In this document: piece after piece, positions 6,906-13,600 of the stretch
Layout: every line of letters starts with the position of its first letter
Position numbering within the stretch: the first letter of the stretch is position 1
IMG/VR virus record: IMGVR_UViG_3300040808_001080
Span: 1 to 22,790 of that record
Reading direction: 5' to 3' (one strand)
DNA length: 22,790 nt
DNA from: a virus
Notes under the pieces: model-generated
The model's database searches: none
Told to the model about the DNA's origin: nothing
The model's input: only the letters and a program-made list of their open reading frames with translations
Program-made: the position numbers and the translations under genes

Positions 6906-7063
6906 CAGTCGGCCTCCTTAGACCGCATGTAGGCTGTGTCTGCCTTCCGGCTGCAGGCCATAAGGAAGCCCCAGATATGGAACGAGCCTGTCAGCTTGTA
7001 GGCGACGTAGGTTGCGTCTGTGAGGGCGTCCCACAGTTTCACTTGTGTCTTGATCGGGATCAT
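6905..7063 (-). CDS. Small hypothetical protein, 52 aa
   Basis: The frame begins MIPIKTQVKLWDALTDATYV and ends MRSKEAD. The start overlaps the upstream stop as ATGA (7060-7063) and the stop overlaps the next start as TGATG (6903-6907). Residues 19-37 (YVAYKLTGSFHIWGFLMAC) are fairly hydrophobic, but the stretch contains Lys and His and is not a convincing membrane span. No family recognised. The coupled position is the main support. Confidence 0.65.
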   Translation of the reverse strand: MIPIKTQVKLWDALTDATYVAYKLTGSFHIWGFLMACSRKADTAYMRSKEAD

Positions 7064-7335
7064 TCTTCTTCTCCCCAATGAATTTCAATCCAGAGGTCCA
7101 TAAACTGACGGGCCTCACTACGACGCTTGATCTTGAACCCTGCATCTACCAGAGACTTTTCAAGGCCCTCTGCTTTGAAGCGCGTATGATAGCCTTTATT
7201 CCGTACGTACCCGCCCGGAACACGGATAAAGGTCTTGCCGTGTACTGCCGCATGCCGGATCAGTTTCTCCAACTGGATCAGATCGGTCTCTTTTTGGCGG
7301 GGGTTTAGGCTTCTGGCCTCTTCTGCTGTGATCAT
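7060..7335 (-). CDS. Hypothetical basic protein, 91 aa
   Basis: Not recognised. The ATG overlaps the polymerase stop as ATGA, and the stop overlaps the following small gene in the same way. The sequence combines helices (AEEARSLNPRQKETDLIQLEKLIRHA, written here in part) with a basic central region (FIRVPGGYVRNKGYHTRFKA) and an acidic end (HWGEEE). Placement directly after the DNA polymerase suggests a replication-linked role, without direct evidence. Confidence 0.65.
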   Translation of the reverse strand: MITAEEARSLNPRQKETDLIQLEKLIRHAAVHGKTFIRVPGGYVRNKGYHTRFKAEGLEKSLVDAGFKIKRRSEARQFMDLWIEIHWGEEE

Positions 7336-9602
7336 GCTGCAAACAACTCCTCTAGATTATCATCGATAGGGTGACCGGGCATCTTCACGCCCGGATCTGG
7401 TACTTCTTCTTCGGATAGACGCATCCAGCTCTCACCAGCCTCCATTTCCACGGCCAGAGGGATCGTCATTTCGTAGTCCCAACGATGCTTGATTTCCTCG
7501 TGAACGCCCTGCATCGCCCAAGACAGAGCCGCCTTCACCTTTTCCAGCTCACCCGGATAGACATCGACCACGATGGAGTCGTGAACCGTGATGATCAGGA
7601 GAGACTTGAGCTTATCCTGACGGAAACGGCGCAAAGCCCGGACACAGGCCAGAGGAACAATGTCTCCGGTCGCAAAACCCTGAACAGGGTAGTTGACGAT
7701 GTTCGTCTGGTTGCTGACACGGCCCCCCCGGAAACGACGCACGTTCTTGAACTTGTATTGGCGACCGGAGGGGATTTCGACGATCCCGGTTACCAGAGCG
7801 GACTCACACCACTTCGTCTGCTGTTCCTTCATCCCCTTGTAGATGTTGAAGAACTCTTGGAAGTACTTCTGAACATGTGGAGGCTCAGACGCACCCATAC
7901 CGCCATAGAGAGGGGCAAAGGTGTACGGCTTCGCTGCCTGACGAAGATCTTTCGTGACCTCCGACTCCGGTATCTGGCCGATGATCGTGGCTGTCTGTTT
8001 GTGGGTATCCTTGCCGTTGAAGATATCCTGAATGATCTGCTGATCACCGGACAACTCCCCTGCCCCACGGAACTCGAGGCCTGAATAGTCCACCTCAAGG
8101 ATCAAGCCTCCTTTGAACCGGCTGCGAACAGCGTCCCGGACAGGGAATTTCCCGCCCTTGGGCTGGTTCTGAAAGTTGGGCTTGCTAGAGGATAGGCGAC
8201 CGGTAGCAGCAACCGTCTGGTTGAAGTTAGGGTGCAGGATACCGTCTGGCCGGAGCCAGTACAGGATGCCGTCCACGAACGAGCTGATGTAGGTCGAAAC
8301 AGCGTTCAACCGGATCATCTTCGTCAGGAATTCGACCGCCAGAAGGTTGTCCTTCTCTTGGGCTTTGTAGATCAGCTTCTTGATCGTGTCCTTGTCGGTC
8401 TTGAAGCCACCCACAGCAGCATCAGCTGGTCCGTCAGGGGACAGACGCAGACCGGCTACCTTACCAGAGTCGAGATAGACAGCACCAGCCCCGCTGCAGG
8501 TCGGACACTTGTTCCGATTTTTGTACGGGGTCTTGTCCTTCTTGTATTTCTGGATCGTACCCTCACCACCGCAGGTATGGCAGCAATGGGCCACCTGACG
8601 CTTGGCAATCGTCGTGGTCGCCCGTACAGCCCCCGCGAATTGCGTGGGAGACATCCTAGGCGGATACTTAGGCCTGCCACGGTCGTCCGTCCCGAGATTG
8701 AAGACCTCCTTGTGAAGTTTCTTGTCCTTAACCCTACGGCTGTAGATCACGGCTGATAGGTCGTCGTTAGACGCCAGATTGATCGGGGTGTCACCCATGA
8801 CCTCTTCGACGATTTCGTAGAGGCGCTTCTCAATCTCAGCCTTCTCTGCGCGGAAGTCTTCCCCAACCTGTTCAAGGATTTCCCGCTCGATCTTGATGCC
8901 GTTACCTTCAATCTCGGCCACGAACACGAGCATGTCATTCATCAGGTCACAGACCTGCCAGAGCTTGCCGCTCTCTGGGCGATGAAACTCGATCAGCTGG
9001 TCGATGAAGACTTCGGCACAGGACACGACGTCGGCCTCGGCATACTCCTGCACGATGTCCTTCGGCATTTGCTCGAAGCCGAGCTTCTGCTTTTTGAACA
9101 TGTCGTTGATCAGGTCGGCTTTCTTGGCTGTGACCCGACGACGCTTGGCTGTCTCCTCTAGTGACAACGGCATCTTCTGACCTCGAGCGAAGATATACTC
9201 TCCGATCATGGTACAGAACACCAACTCAGGGGGATTAAACCCTGTGCAATTGAGCCATTGGAAGTCGAACTTCGCGTTATGCGCTACGAACAGGTCGGCC
9301 TTGGCCAACGCTGCCTGCAGAGCGATAGGCGTATCTGGGTGTGATACATCATTATGGTAATACCATGAGGTGCTTACAGGCGGAACTTCTCCTTCTGCCA
9401 GAGTTTTCTTGAGGGCCTTCAACTGATCTAGGTCTTTGGGGTTGACCTGCAGATGCAGCCAGTGGCCTGATACGAGTTTGTTCTTGGGGTGGAAGGGGGA
9501 CGGATCGTCATCCCTCTTACTGTCACCCCGTTGTACGGTCGTCTCTGCGTCGAACACCACGACGTTCAAGAGACGATCTTGGAAACGGGAAATGTCTAGC
9601 AT
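7332..9602 (-). CDS. polA: Family A DNA polymerase (Pol I type) with 3'-5' exonuclease and a DnaJ-like zinc insertion
   Basis: 756 aa, the phage replicative polymerase. The exonuclease domain shows Asp18-x-Glu20 (FDAET), Asp113 (NAKFDFQ) and Asp191 (YAEAD). The polymerase domain shows motif A around Asp505 (EVDYSGLEFR), motif B Arg554-x3-Lys558 with TFAPLYGG, and motif C His674-Asp675-Ser676 in TVHDS. There is no 5'-3' exonuclease domain. Between exonuclease and polymerase, residues 340-374 carry two CxxCxGxG-like modules (CHTCGGEG and CPTCSGAG), which look like a DnaJ-type zinc ribbon and are unusual for this family. The start is ATG 9600-9602, two bases after the stop of a 27-residue membrane peptide gene, with AGGA as a weak ribosome site. 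The stop overlaps the next gene as ATGA. Confidence 0.95.
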   Translation of the reverse strand: MLDISRFQDRLLNVVVFDAETTVQRGDSKRDDDPSPFHPKNKLVSGHWLHLQVNPKDLDQLKALKKTLAEGEVPPVSTSWYYHNDVSHPDTPIALQAALAKADLFVAHNAKFDFQWLNCTGFNPPELVFCTMIGEYIFARGQKMPLSLEETAKRRRVTAKKADLINDMFKKQKLGFEQMPKDIVQEYAEADVVSCAEVFIDQLIEFHRPESGKLWQVCDLMNDMLVFVAEIEGNGIKIEREILEQVGEDFRAEKAEIEKRLYEIVEEVMGDTPINLASNDDLSAVIYSRRVKDKKLHKEVFNLGTDDRGRPKYPPRMSPTQFAGAVRATTTIAKRQVAHCCHTCGGEGTIQKYKKDKTPYKNRNKCPTCSGAGAVYLDSGKVAGLRLSPDGPADAAVGGFKTDKDTIKKLIYKAQEKDNLLAVEFLTKMIRLNAVSTYISSFVDGILYWLRPDGILHPNFNQTVAATGRLSSSKPNFQNQPKGGKFPVRDAVRSRFKGGLILEVDYSGLEFRGAGELSGDQQIIQDIFNGKDTHKQTATIIGQIPESEVTKDLRQAAKPYTFAPLYGGMGASEPPHVQKYFQEFFNIYKGMKEQQTKWCESALVTGIVEIPSGRQYKFKNVRRFRGGRVSNQTNIVNYPVQGFATGDIVPLACVRALRRFRQDKLKSLLIITVHDSIVVDVYPGELEKVKAALSWAMQGVHEEIKHRWDYEMTIPLAVEMEAGESWMRLSEEEVPDPGVKMPGHPIDDNLEELFAA

Positions 9603-9604
9603 GA

Positions 9605-9688
9605 TTATCCTATCAGGTCAGAGACGATAACGAGGAGGAGAAGGAAGAAGAGGAACGATGCCCCTAGGGCTACTAGTTGATCATTCAT
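9605..9688 (-). CDS. 27-residue single-pass membrane peptide
   Basis: The frame begins MNDQLVALGASF and continues with an uninterrupted Phe/Leu/Val/Ile stretch (about residues 6-23) to SDLIG. That is one clear transmembrane helix with almost no soluble part. It starts inside the end of the upstream gene (8-base overlap) and stops two bases before the DNA polymerase start. No family can be assigned to such a short peptide. Holin-like, toxin-like or purely translational-coupling roles are possible. The reality of the gene is supported by its exact fit and composition. Confidence 0.55.
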   Translation of the reverse strand: MNDQLVALGASFLFFLLLLVIVSDLIG

Positions 9689-9896
9689 CGGCGGCGCTTC
9701 CCTCCATGATCCACTCGGGCTGGCTATCCACCCACCACGTACGGGTCTCACCACCCACAATCCCTGCGTTGAACTCTGCCACGAAGCCTGTTACTTCGTG
9801 CTGCAGGACCACGAGCTGCTTACGTCTAAAAATGCCCACAGTTACGACCTTATGACGGGTTCGGCCAGTTCGCTTAGGTCTAAGATGTTCATTCAT
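9681..9896 (-). CDS. Hypothetical basic protein, 71 aa
   Basis: Not recognised. The ATG at 9894-9896 overlaps the upstream stop as TGATG, and a GTG one codon earlier is less likely. The N-terminal 30 residues are very basic (MNEHLRPKRTGRTRHK, RRKQ). The rest looks like short beta strands (LVVLQHEVTGFVAEFNAGIV, TRTWWVDSQPEWIM). The size and alternating hydrophobic pattern could fit a small beta-barrel, but there is no firm evidence. Confidence 0.6.
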   Translation of the reverse strand: MNEHLRPKRTGRTRHKVVTVGIFRRKQLVVLQHEVTGFVAEFNAGIVGGETRTWWVDSQPEWIMEGSAADE

Positions 9897-10417
9897 CACA
9901 CCGCACTCCTCGAGTTGGTCAGGAAGGCCCAGAGCTTCTCTGGAGACGCCAGATCGGCCTGTGTCACAGCTGCAGCCCGTTTACCGCCACCCATGTCGTG
10001 GGCTTGGCATGTCCCCTTGAACCGGGACTGAGTGATCCAGCCAGCAATCCGCAGAAGGCGATCATCCTCTGGACAGTCCGTGACGAAGACAGCCAGATCG
10101 GCCTTGAAGGCATCCACAGACTTGAACACCAGCTTTCCTTCTCGGTGGAACGAGGCCTTAACGTCGATCCCAATCTCGTCCGAGAACATATCGCTGCCCT
10201 CGTCGATCCCGAGGTTGTACGGGTTGAAGTTTAGACCGTAAGCCTTGGCTACGGCCATTTCAGCACGGATGCCCAACAGATCGACGTCAGCGTCAGACCG
10301 GCTATCATCCCGGCGCTGGTTCTTAACACCGGCCATACGAGCCATCTGCCAACGGAATGACGCAGCCTGCTTGCAGTCGTTCAGCTCTTCACGGGTTAGT
10401 CGAACAAACACGTCCAT
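9896..10417 (-). CDS. PD-(D/E)XK-like nuclease-fold protein, 173 aa
   Basis: The ATG at 10415-10417 overlaps the upstream stop as TGATG. Residues 48-63 (LGIRAEMAVAKAYGL) form a helix with Glu53. They are followed by an acidic turn (DEGSDMFSD) and a strand Ile-Gly-Ile-Asp85-Val-Lys87-Ala-Ser, then strands KLVFKS and LAVFVTD. This order (helix-Glu, Asp, Asp-x-Lys, strands) is the PD-(D/E)XK nuclease-fold pattern seen in many restriction-like and repair enzymes. No subfamily is recognised, and it could be an inactive or structural relative. It lies between the helicase and polymerase genes, so a role in replication-linked DNA processing is plausible. Confidence 0.55.
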   Translation of the reverse strand: MDVFVRLTREELNDCKQAASFRWQMARMAGVKNQRRDDSRSDADVDLLGIRAEMAVAKAYGLNFNPYNLGIDEGSDMFSDEIGIDVKASFHREGKLVFKSVDAFKADLAVFVTDCPEDDRLLRIAGWITQSRFKGTCQAHDMGGGKRAAAVTQADLASPEKLWAFLTNSRSAV

Positions 10418-10797
10418 CACTTCTTCCCCATCACAAAGTCCACGAACCGTGTGACCGGTGTGCGGAGGTCATGGATCAGTTCTGCCTGCCTATCGAGGCG
10501 GTGTTTAAGATAGAGGGTGTGGTCTTTGTATTGTGTAATGGTTCGCTGATACCGAGACACTGTTCTACTGTGAGCCGCCTGCATTACCACAAGCTGCTCT
10601 TCCCGGTTCAGGATGTCCGTCTCCTGCTCGGAAATCAGGCTGGAGAGTTGGCCGATTTCTTCCTGCATCATTTCGATCTGCATGCGCAGCTTCTGACGCT
10701 CTTCGTAGTCGAGCTGACGAAGCCGCTGCAGGTTCTCAATGGTCTCTGCCATTTCGGCGTTTTTCTTGGAAGGAACAATTCGTGTAAGCATGGTCAT
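10417..10797 (-). CDS. Hypothetical coiled-coil protein, 126 aa
   Basis: Residues about 12-100 are an almost continuous charged helix (NAEMAETIENLQRLRQLDYE, QMQEEIGQLSS-like heptads), a predicted long coiled coil. The C-terminus is basic (VTRFVDFVMGKK). Three ATG codons lie close together. The second, 10795-10797, is seven bases from AAAGGA and is preferred over the first, which is only one base away. The leader repeat CCTAACAGACCAAAGGA immediately precedes it and overlaps the stop of the upstream gene. Function unknown. It could be a scaffold between replication proteins. Confidence 0.65.
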   Translation of the reverse strand: MTMLTRIVPSKKNAEMAETIENLQRLRQLDYEERQKLRMQIEMMQEEIGQLSSLISEQETDILNREEQLVVMQAAHSRTVSRYQRTITQYKDHTLYLKHRLDRQAELIHDLRTPVTRFVDFVMGKK

Positions 10798-10804
10798 AGT
10801 CATG

Positions 10805-10821
10805 TCCTTTGGTCTGTTAGG
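10805..10821 (-). repeat. Start-associated leader repeat, copy 2
   Basis: The minus strand reads CCTAACAGACCAAAGGA. The TAA inside it is the stop codon of the upstream gene, and the AAAGGA end is the ribosome site of the coiled-coil gene. No -35 or -10 pair is visible in front of this copy. Confidence 0.8.
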
Positions 10822-10999
10822 TCGTCTTTGAGTTGAGCATTTCGCCGTATACTTGGTGCGGCTCTAAGTGAGGGAACAGTCTTCTAGCTACCTCGTCAGC
10901 GTCTTCATCTTCGAACCCGGAATAAAGCTCTACCACTGCAGGAAGGTAGACATTTGCCCCCTCAACGAAGACAGTGATCATCATATTCTTACGCGACAT
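10817..10999 (-). CDS. Hypothetical protein, 60 aa
   Basis: Not recognised. The ATG at 10997-10999 (MSRKNMMITVFVEGAN) overlaps the helicase 3' end by 11 bases. A longer frame to 11041 would lie further inside the helicase and is not needed. It has a beta-like start (MMITVFVEGANVYLPAVVEL) and an acidic helix (GFEDEDADEVARRLFP). The stop codon TAA lies within the leader repeat of the next gene. Confidence 0.65.
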   Translation of the reverse strand: MSRKNMMITVFVEGANVYLPAVVELYSGFEDEDADEVARRLFPHLEPHQVYGEMLNSKTT

Positions 11000-12200
11000 A
11001 TCGGGAAATCTCCGGCTGGATCTGGGCGAGAATCGTTCCATGCCACCCGGACAGCTTGTTCTTTGATACGGTCAGGTATCGGGTGATGCTCTCGTCGTCC
11101 TGATCCTTTCCGATACCGATGATCAGGTCTGCTTCGGCGGCTTTACCGATTTTTGAGCCTTCCATCATGGAGTAGTCGAGGCGGGTACGGCCACTGGCGT
11201 CGTTGGAAGCCTGAGAGACACCGATCAAAGCACAGTTGTGGCGCTTTGCCATTTCCCGTGCCTGCCGGTACAGCTCACGAAGACGCTCGTGACCCTTCTC
11301 GAATTTACCATCAACCGATACCTTATCGAGCTGGTCGATGATAACGACGTCAGGCTTCTTCTTCGCCAGATAGGCGTTCACCTTCTCGAGCGTCCAATCC
11401 TGAATATCCTTGAACACCAGCTTGTCACGGGTCTTGCCCTTGTAGATGGCGATGGCTTTCTCGGGGTCGTCTTTGATCTGTTCCCCGGTGAAGCCGGTGA
11501 CACACTGGTAGGCACGGACAACCGTCCGTTTGGTGGCCTCTTCGTTTCCTAGGATCACAACCTTCTTGCCCTGATCAGTGAAGCCATCCGGACCACAGCA
11601 GAGGGATACAATAAAGGCCGTCTTGCCCGTCTCTGGTGTGGCAAACACGATCCCAAACTCTTGGGGGCCAATACCGTAGACGCGATTAGACAATGTCGGG
11701 ATGTTGAACTTGAACCGGTGGTCATCCCCAAACATATCGAGGAGGTCTTCCAGCTCCTGAGACGTGTCCTCGCCAAAGTCGTCCGCTACAAACCCGTCAC
11801 CAACGGACTCTACCAGCTCCCGCAGTTGGGCCATAACAGCGTCACTGCCTTCCGAAATTTCGAGGCCCATCGAAGCGATCTTCTTGCCTGTATCCCGACG
11901 CCACAGAGCTGTGATCGTGTCTGGGACAAGCTCTCCTGTCAGCGCCTGCGCATCCTCGATATCTTCAACCAGCTCTCGGAAGTCGTTCTTCTGGGCTGCA
12001 GTCGCCACCGGGTTCTGGGCCGACCAAAGGGCCATAAGATCGCCGGTCGTAAGGTCTTTTCCGTATTTCTCATGGGCATCAACCAAGATGCGGTAGACGT
12101 CCCTGACATCCTCCGCAAACAGGCTGGCCCGAAGCCGTTCCTTGGACTCTTCGTATACCGAATGAGTCAGGAGGCTTTTCACCATCGCTGTATCGATCAT
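10989..12200 (-). CDS. DnaB-like replicative helicase
   Basis: 403 aa. An N-terminal helical region (residues 1-165) precedes a RecA-fold helicase core. The core has Walker A ATPETGKT (187-194), the LGNEEATKRTVVRAY segment, Walker B VVIIDQ (285-290, Asp289), motif LIGVSQAS (about 326-332) and the C-terminal region with KNKLSGWHG. It unwinds duplex DNA ahead of the phage polymerase, working with the Toprim primase encoded just upstream as a separate protein. It starts at ATG 12198-12200 and is preceded by two operator-like elements and a terminator from the primase unit. No clean -35/-10 pair is visible in front of it. It heads the cluster that contains the polymerase. Confidence 0.9.
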   Translation of the reverse strand: MIDTAMVKSLLTHSVYEESKERLRASLFAEDVRDVYRILVDAHEKYGKDLTTGDLMALWSAQNPVATAAQKNDFRELVEDIEDAQALTGELVPDTITALWRRDTGKKIASMGLEISEGSDAVMAQLRELVESVGDGFVADDFGEDTSQELEDLLDMFGDDHRFKFNIPTLSNRVYGIGPQEFGIVFATPETGKTAFIVSLCCGPDGFTDQGKKVVILGNEEATKRTVVRAYQCVTGFTGEQIKDDPEKAIAIYKGKTRDKLVFKDIQDWTLEKVNAYLAKKKPDVVIIDQLDKVSVDGKFEKGHERLRELYRQAREMAKRHNCALIGVSQASNDASGRTRLDYSMMEGSKIGKAAEADLIIGIGKDQDDESITRYLTVSKNKLSGWHGTILAQIQPEISRYVA

Positions 12201-12212
12201 TGTTCACCTTCG

Positions 12213-12234
12213 TAAGGTATTGCTTAGGGTAACA
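12213..12234 (-). promoter_or_regulatory. Operator-like pair upstream of the helicase gene
   Basis: The plus strand shows TAAGGTAT at 12213-12220 and TAGGGTAACA at 12225-12234, with ATTGCT/AGCAAT arms (12219-12224 and 12233-12238) forming an inverted repeat around the second site. It resembles the operator family found at other promoters here. The sigma70 hexamers are poor, so activation or another start site is possible. Confidence 0.45.
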
Positions 12235-12254
12235 GCAATAACACGAGTGAAGGC

Positions 12255-12285
12255 AAAAGAAAAGCCCCCAGATTTCTCTGAGGGC
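12255..12285 (-). terminator. Rho-independent terminator of the primase unit
   Basis: On the minus strand a 9-bp stem starting GCCCTCAGA with a GAAA loop is followed by TTTTCTTTT. It closes the primase transcript just before the helicase regulatory region. Confidence 0.85.
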
Positions 12286-12314
12286 CAAAAAGTTTGAAAT
12301 ACGCGGGGCGGTGT

Positions 12315-12518
12315 TTACGAAGTGCGGAACTTCATCGCCCGCAGATCGGGACGCTTGTCACCACGACGTTCCTTGATATCGCAGTCATAGAACACGACGC
12401 GAGGGTTGCCAATGGCAAGCTCCTTCATAGCCGCTTCCAGACGTGCCTGTTCCTTGGCGATGTCTGTCAAACTTCCGGGGAAGTCATAATCAATTACTAT
12501 TACACCACGAGCTTTCAT
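12315..12518 (-). CDS. Hypothetical protein, 67 aa
   Basis: The ATG overlaps the primase stop (ATGA, 12515-12518). The order is strand (GVIVIDYDFPGS), helix (LTDIAKEQARLEAAMKELAI), strand (PRVVFYDCDIKERRG), then a basic end (RPDLRAMKFRTS). This compact pattern recurs in small phage proteins beside primases and helicases, but no function is known to me. It is the last gene before the terminator at 12255-12285. Confidence 0.65.
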   Translation of the reverse strand: MKARGVIVIDYDFPGSLTDIAKEQARLEAAMKELAIGNPRVVFYDCDIKERRGDKRPDLRAMKFRTS

Positions 12519-13291
12519 AGCAGTCTCTCCAAATCTTTTTGCGTTGCGTATTTCAAGTCTTCCTCGAGAAGAACAACTCTAGTAGGAACCCGGCTTTCAA
12601 ACATCCCCTTTAGCCGAAGGGCCTTCCTAGAAGCGTCCTTATCGAGAGCAATTACCACCTCATTAAAACGCCTTAACTGTCTTCTAGCTAGGGTAGTAAC
12701 ATGGGTTCCTAGTATCGCGCAACCTGAACATTTAGGGAACATGCGAGAAACTGAACACGCAGATGCCACATCCTCGACAACTACCGCAGTACCTCCCGTG
12801 CCGATCTGCATTATACCATCCACTTCGCCATAGACTTTCCACTTAGGTTTCTGACCAGAAAGAGACCGAGCAACACATCCCTCTCCGTCTTTCGTGTAAA
12901 ACGCCACCCGATTATCCGCCGGTAAGTACCGCACCTTTACTAGACCTTGTTCCACCGCGAACAGAGAATTTACCGACTCCAGATACCTGATCGCAGCAGG
13001 GTGGTTCCTGACATTTGAGGTAATTACTGGCAGGGGAGTACTCTTCCTATTCGGAGTCCTTTCCTCCGATTGCTCAAGTCGTTTCCGAATTGTCTCGCTC
13101 GACATTTCTGTGTCCACTGTTCCCTTTGATGGACAAGAAGCTTTATAGCAGTTCCAAAAGAGTTTTCCAGACACACGATCAGCTGTAAATGTTTTTCCAC
13201 CACCACAGAAGGGGCAGTTTATCCGCCTACTCTCACCCTCGCGGATTTTGAGGCTTTCCACAAACTCTTTTTGCTCCCGGAAGGTGGCCAT
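12515..13291 (-). CDS. DNA primase with N-terminal zinc ribbon and Toprim domain
   Basis: 258 aa from the ATG at 13289-13291. An earlier ATG at 13303 lacks a ribosome site, and the GGAGAG after it serves the later start. The N-terminal zinc ribbon has Cys26, Cys29, Cys48 and Cys53 (CPFCGGGK, NCYKASC). The Toprim region shows Glu173 in VVVED and Asp217-x-Asp219 in ALDKDAS, the metal ligands for RNA primer synthesis. It is shorter than bacterial DnaG and lacks a fused helicase, so it probably works with the DnaB-like protein encoded next. It has its own TTGACA promoter. The gene seems somewhat richer in A/T than its neighbours. Confidence 0.85.
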   Translation of the reverse strand: MATFREQKEFVESLKIREGESRRINCPFCGGGKTFTADRVSGKLFWNCYKASCPSKGTVDTEMSSETIRKRLEQSEERTPNRKSTPLPVITSNVRNHPAAIRYLESVNSLFAVEQGLVKVRYLPADNRVAFYTKDGEGCVARSLSGQKPKWKVYGEVDGIMQIGTGGTAVVVEDVASACSVSRMFPKCSGCAILGTHVTTLARRQLRRFNEVVIALDKDASRKALRLKGMFESRVPTRVVLLEEDLKYATQKDLERLL

Positions 13292-13322
13292 AGTACTCTC
13301 CATGTAGGGAAAACGCCCGAGG

Positions 13323-13352
13323 TTTATACTACCTTAGCAGATACCCTGTCAA
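13323..13352 (-). promoter_or_regulatory. Sigma70-type promoter of the primase unit
   Basis: The minus strand has TTGACA (13347-13352) with GTATAA or TATAAA 17-18 bases downstream (13323-13329). The spacer contains the operator-like TAAGGTA (plus TACCTTAG at 13330-13337). Confidence 0.75.
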
Positions 13353-13381
13353 CTACCCAGTGGAGGTACGTAGCCCCTACC

Positions 13382-13523
13382 GTGGATATGTAAGTTATTG
13401 ATGGAAAAGGAAAGGATCTGAACGCTTTGGTTGCGGGTTCAAGTCCTGCCGGGCCTACCAACCGCCTGATTTTGTTGATTTTTTTAATGTGAAAATCCGT
13501 GGATACCACCCAAAAATATCCAC
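13382..13523. other. Candidate phage attachment site (attP): tRNA core with arm-like repeats
   Basis: The non-coding stretch 13353-13553 holds a tRNA 3'-end fragment (13433-13460). It is flanked by GTGGATA at 13382-13388 and 13499-13505 and the inverse TATCCAC at 13517-13523. CCGTGGATA is a 9-base direct repeat (13380-13388, 13497-13505). A tRNA 3' end plus short repeats on both sides is the usual design of attP for tyrosine integrases. The integrase gene is about 7 kb away, which is unusual, so the call is tentative. Confidence 0.55.
13433..13460 (+). other. tRNA 3'-end fragment (T arm, acceptor strand and CCA)
   Basis: T stem GCGGG (13433-13437), loop TTCAAGT (13438-13444) and CCTGC (13445-13449) pair as in a tRNA. 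They are followed by acceptor strand CGGGCCT, A and CCA (13450-13460). The matching 5' acceptor strand AGGCCCG is absent upstream, so it is not a complete tRNA. The adjacent upstream bases (from about 13414) resemble the end of an anticodon arm. The isotype cannot be stated safely. Confidence 0.8.
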
Positions 13524-13553
13524 TACACTAGCCACTCCACCTATTATTACACC

Positions 13554-13577
13554 AAAAGAAAAGGCCCCGAAGGGCCT
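13554..13577 (-). terminator. Rho-independent terminator, copy 1 of a 29-bp repeat
   Basis: The minus strand has AGGCCC, a TTCG tetraloop, GGGCCT and TTTTCTTTT. It ends the unit carrying the secreted-protein gene. The 29 bases 13554-13582 are identical to 14983-15011. Confidence 0.9.
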
Positions 13578-13600
13578 GATCTAAGATACTTTTTGTTCTG

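Noticed and set aside
5677-6921. 414-aa plus-strand ORF
   Set aside because: Antisense to the ssDNA-binding candidate, its promoter and the next gene. It crosses two minus-strand regulatory elements and has no family features.
10999-11041. Longer start for the 60-aa gene inside the helicase
   Set aside because: The extension is an out-of-frame read of the helicase end. The ATG at 10999 gives a normal short overlap.
13385-13460. Complete tRNA gene
   Set aside because: T arm and CCA end are clear, but no 5' acceptor strand AGGCCCG or D arm is present, so only a 3' fragment is supported.
13324-13509. 61-aa minus-strand ORF across the attP region
   Set aside because: Its VGPAGLEPATK segment is the well-known false translation of an antisense tRNA 3' end. 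The promoter also overlaps it.
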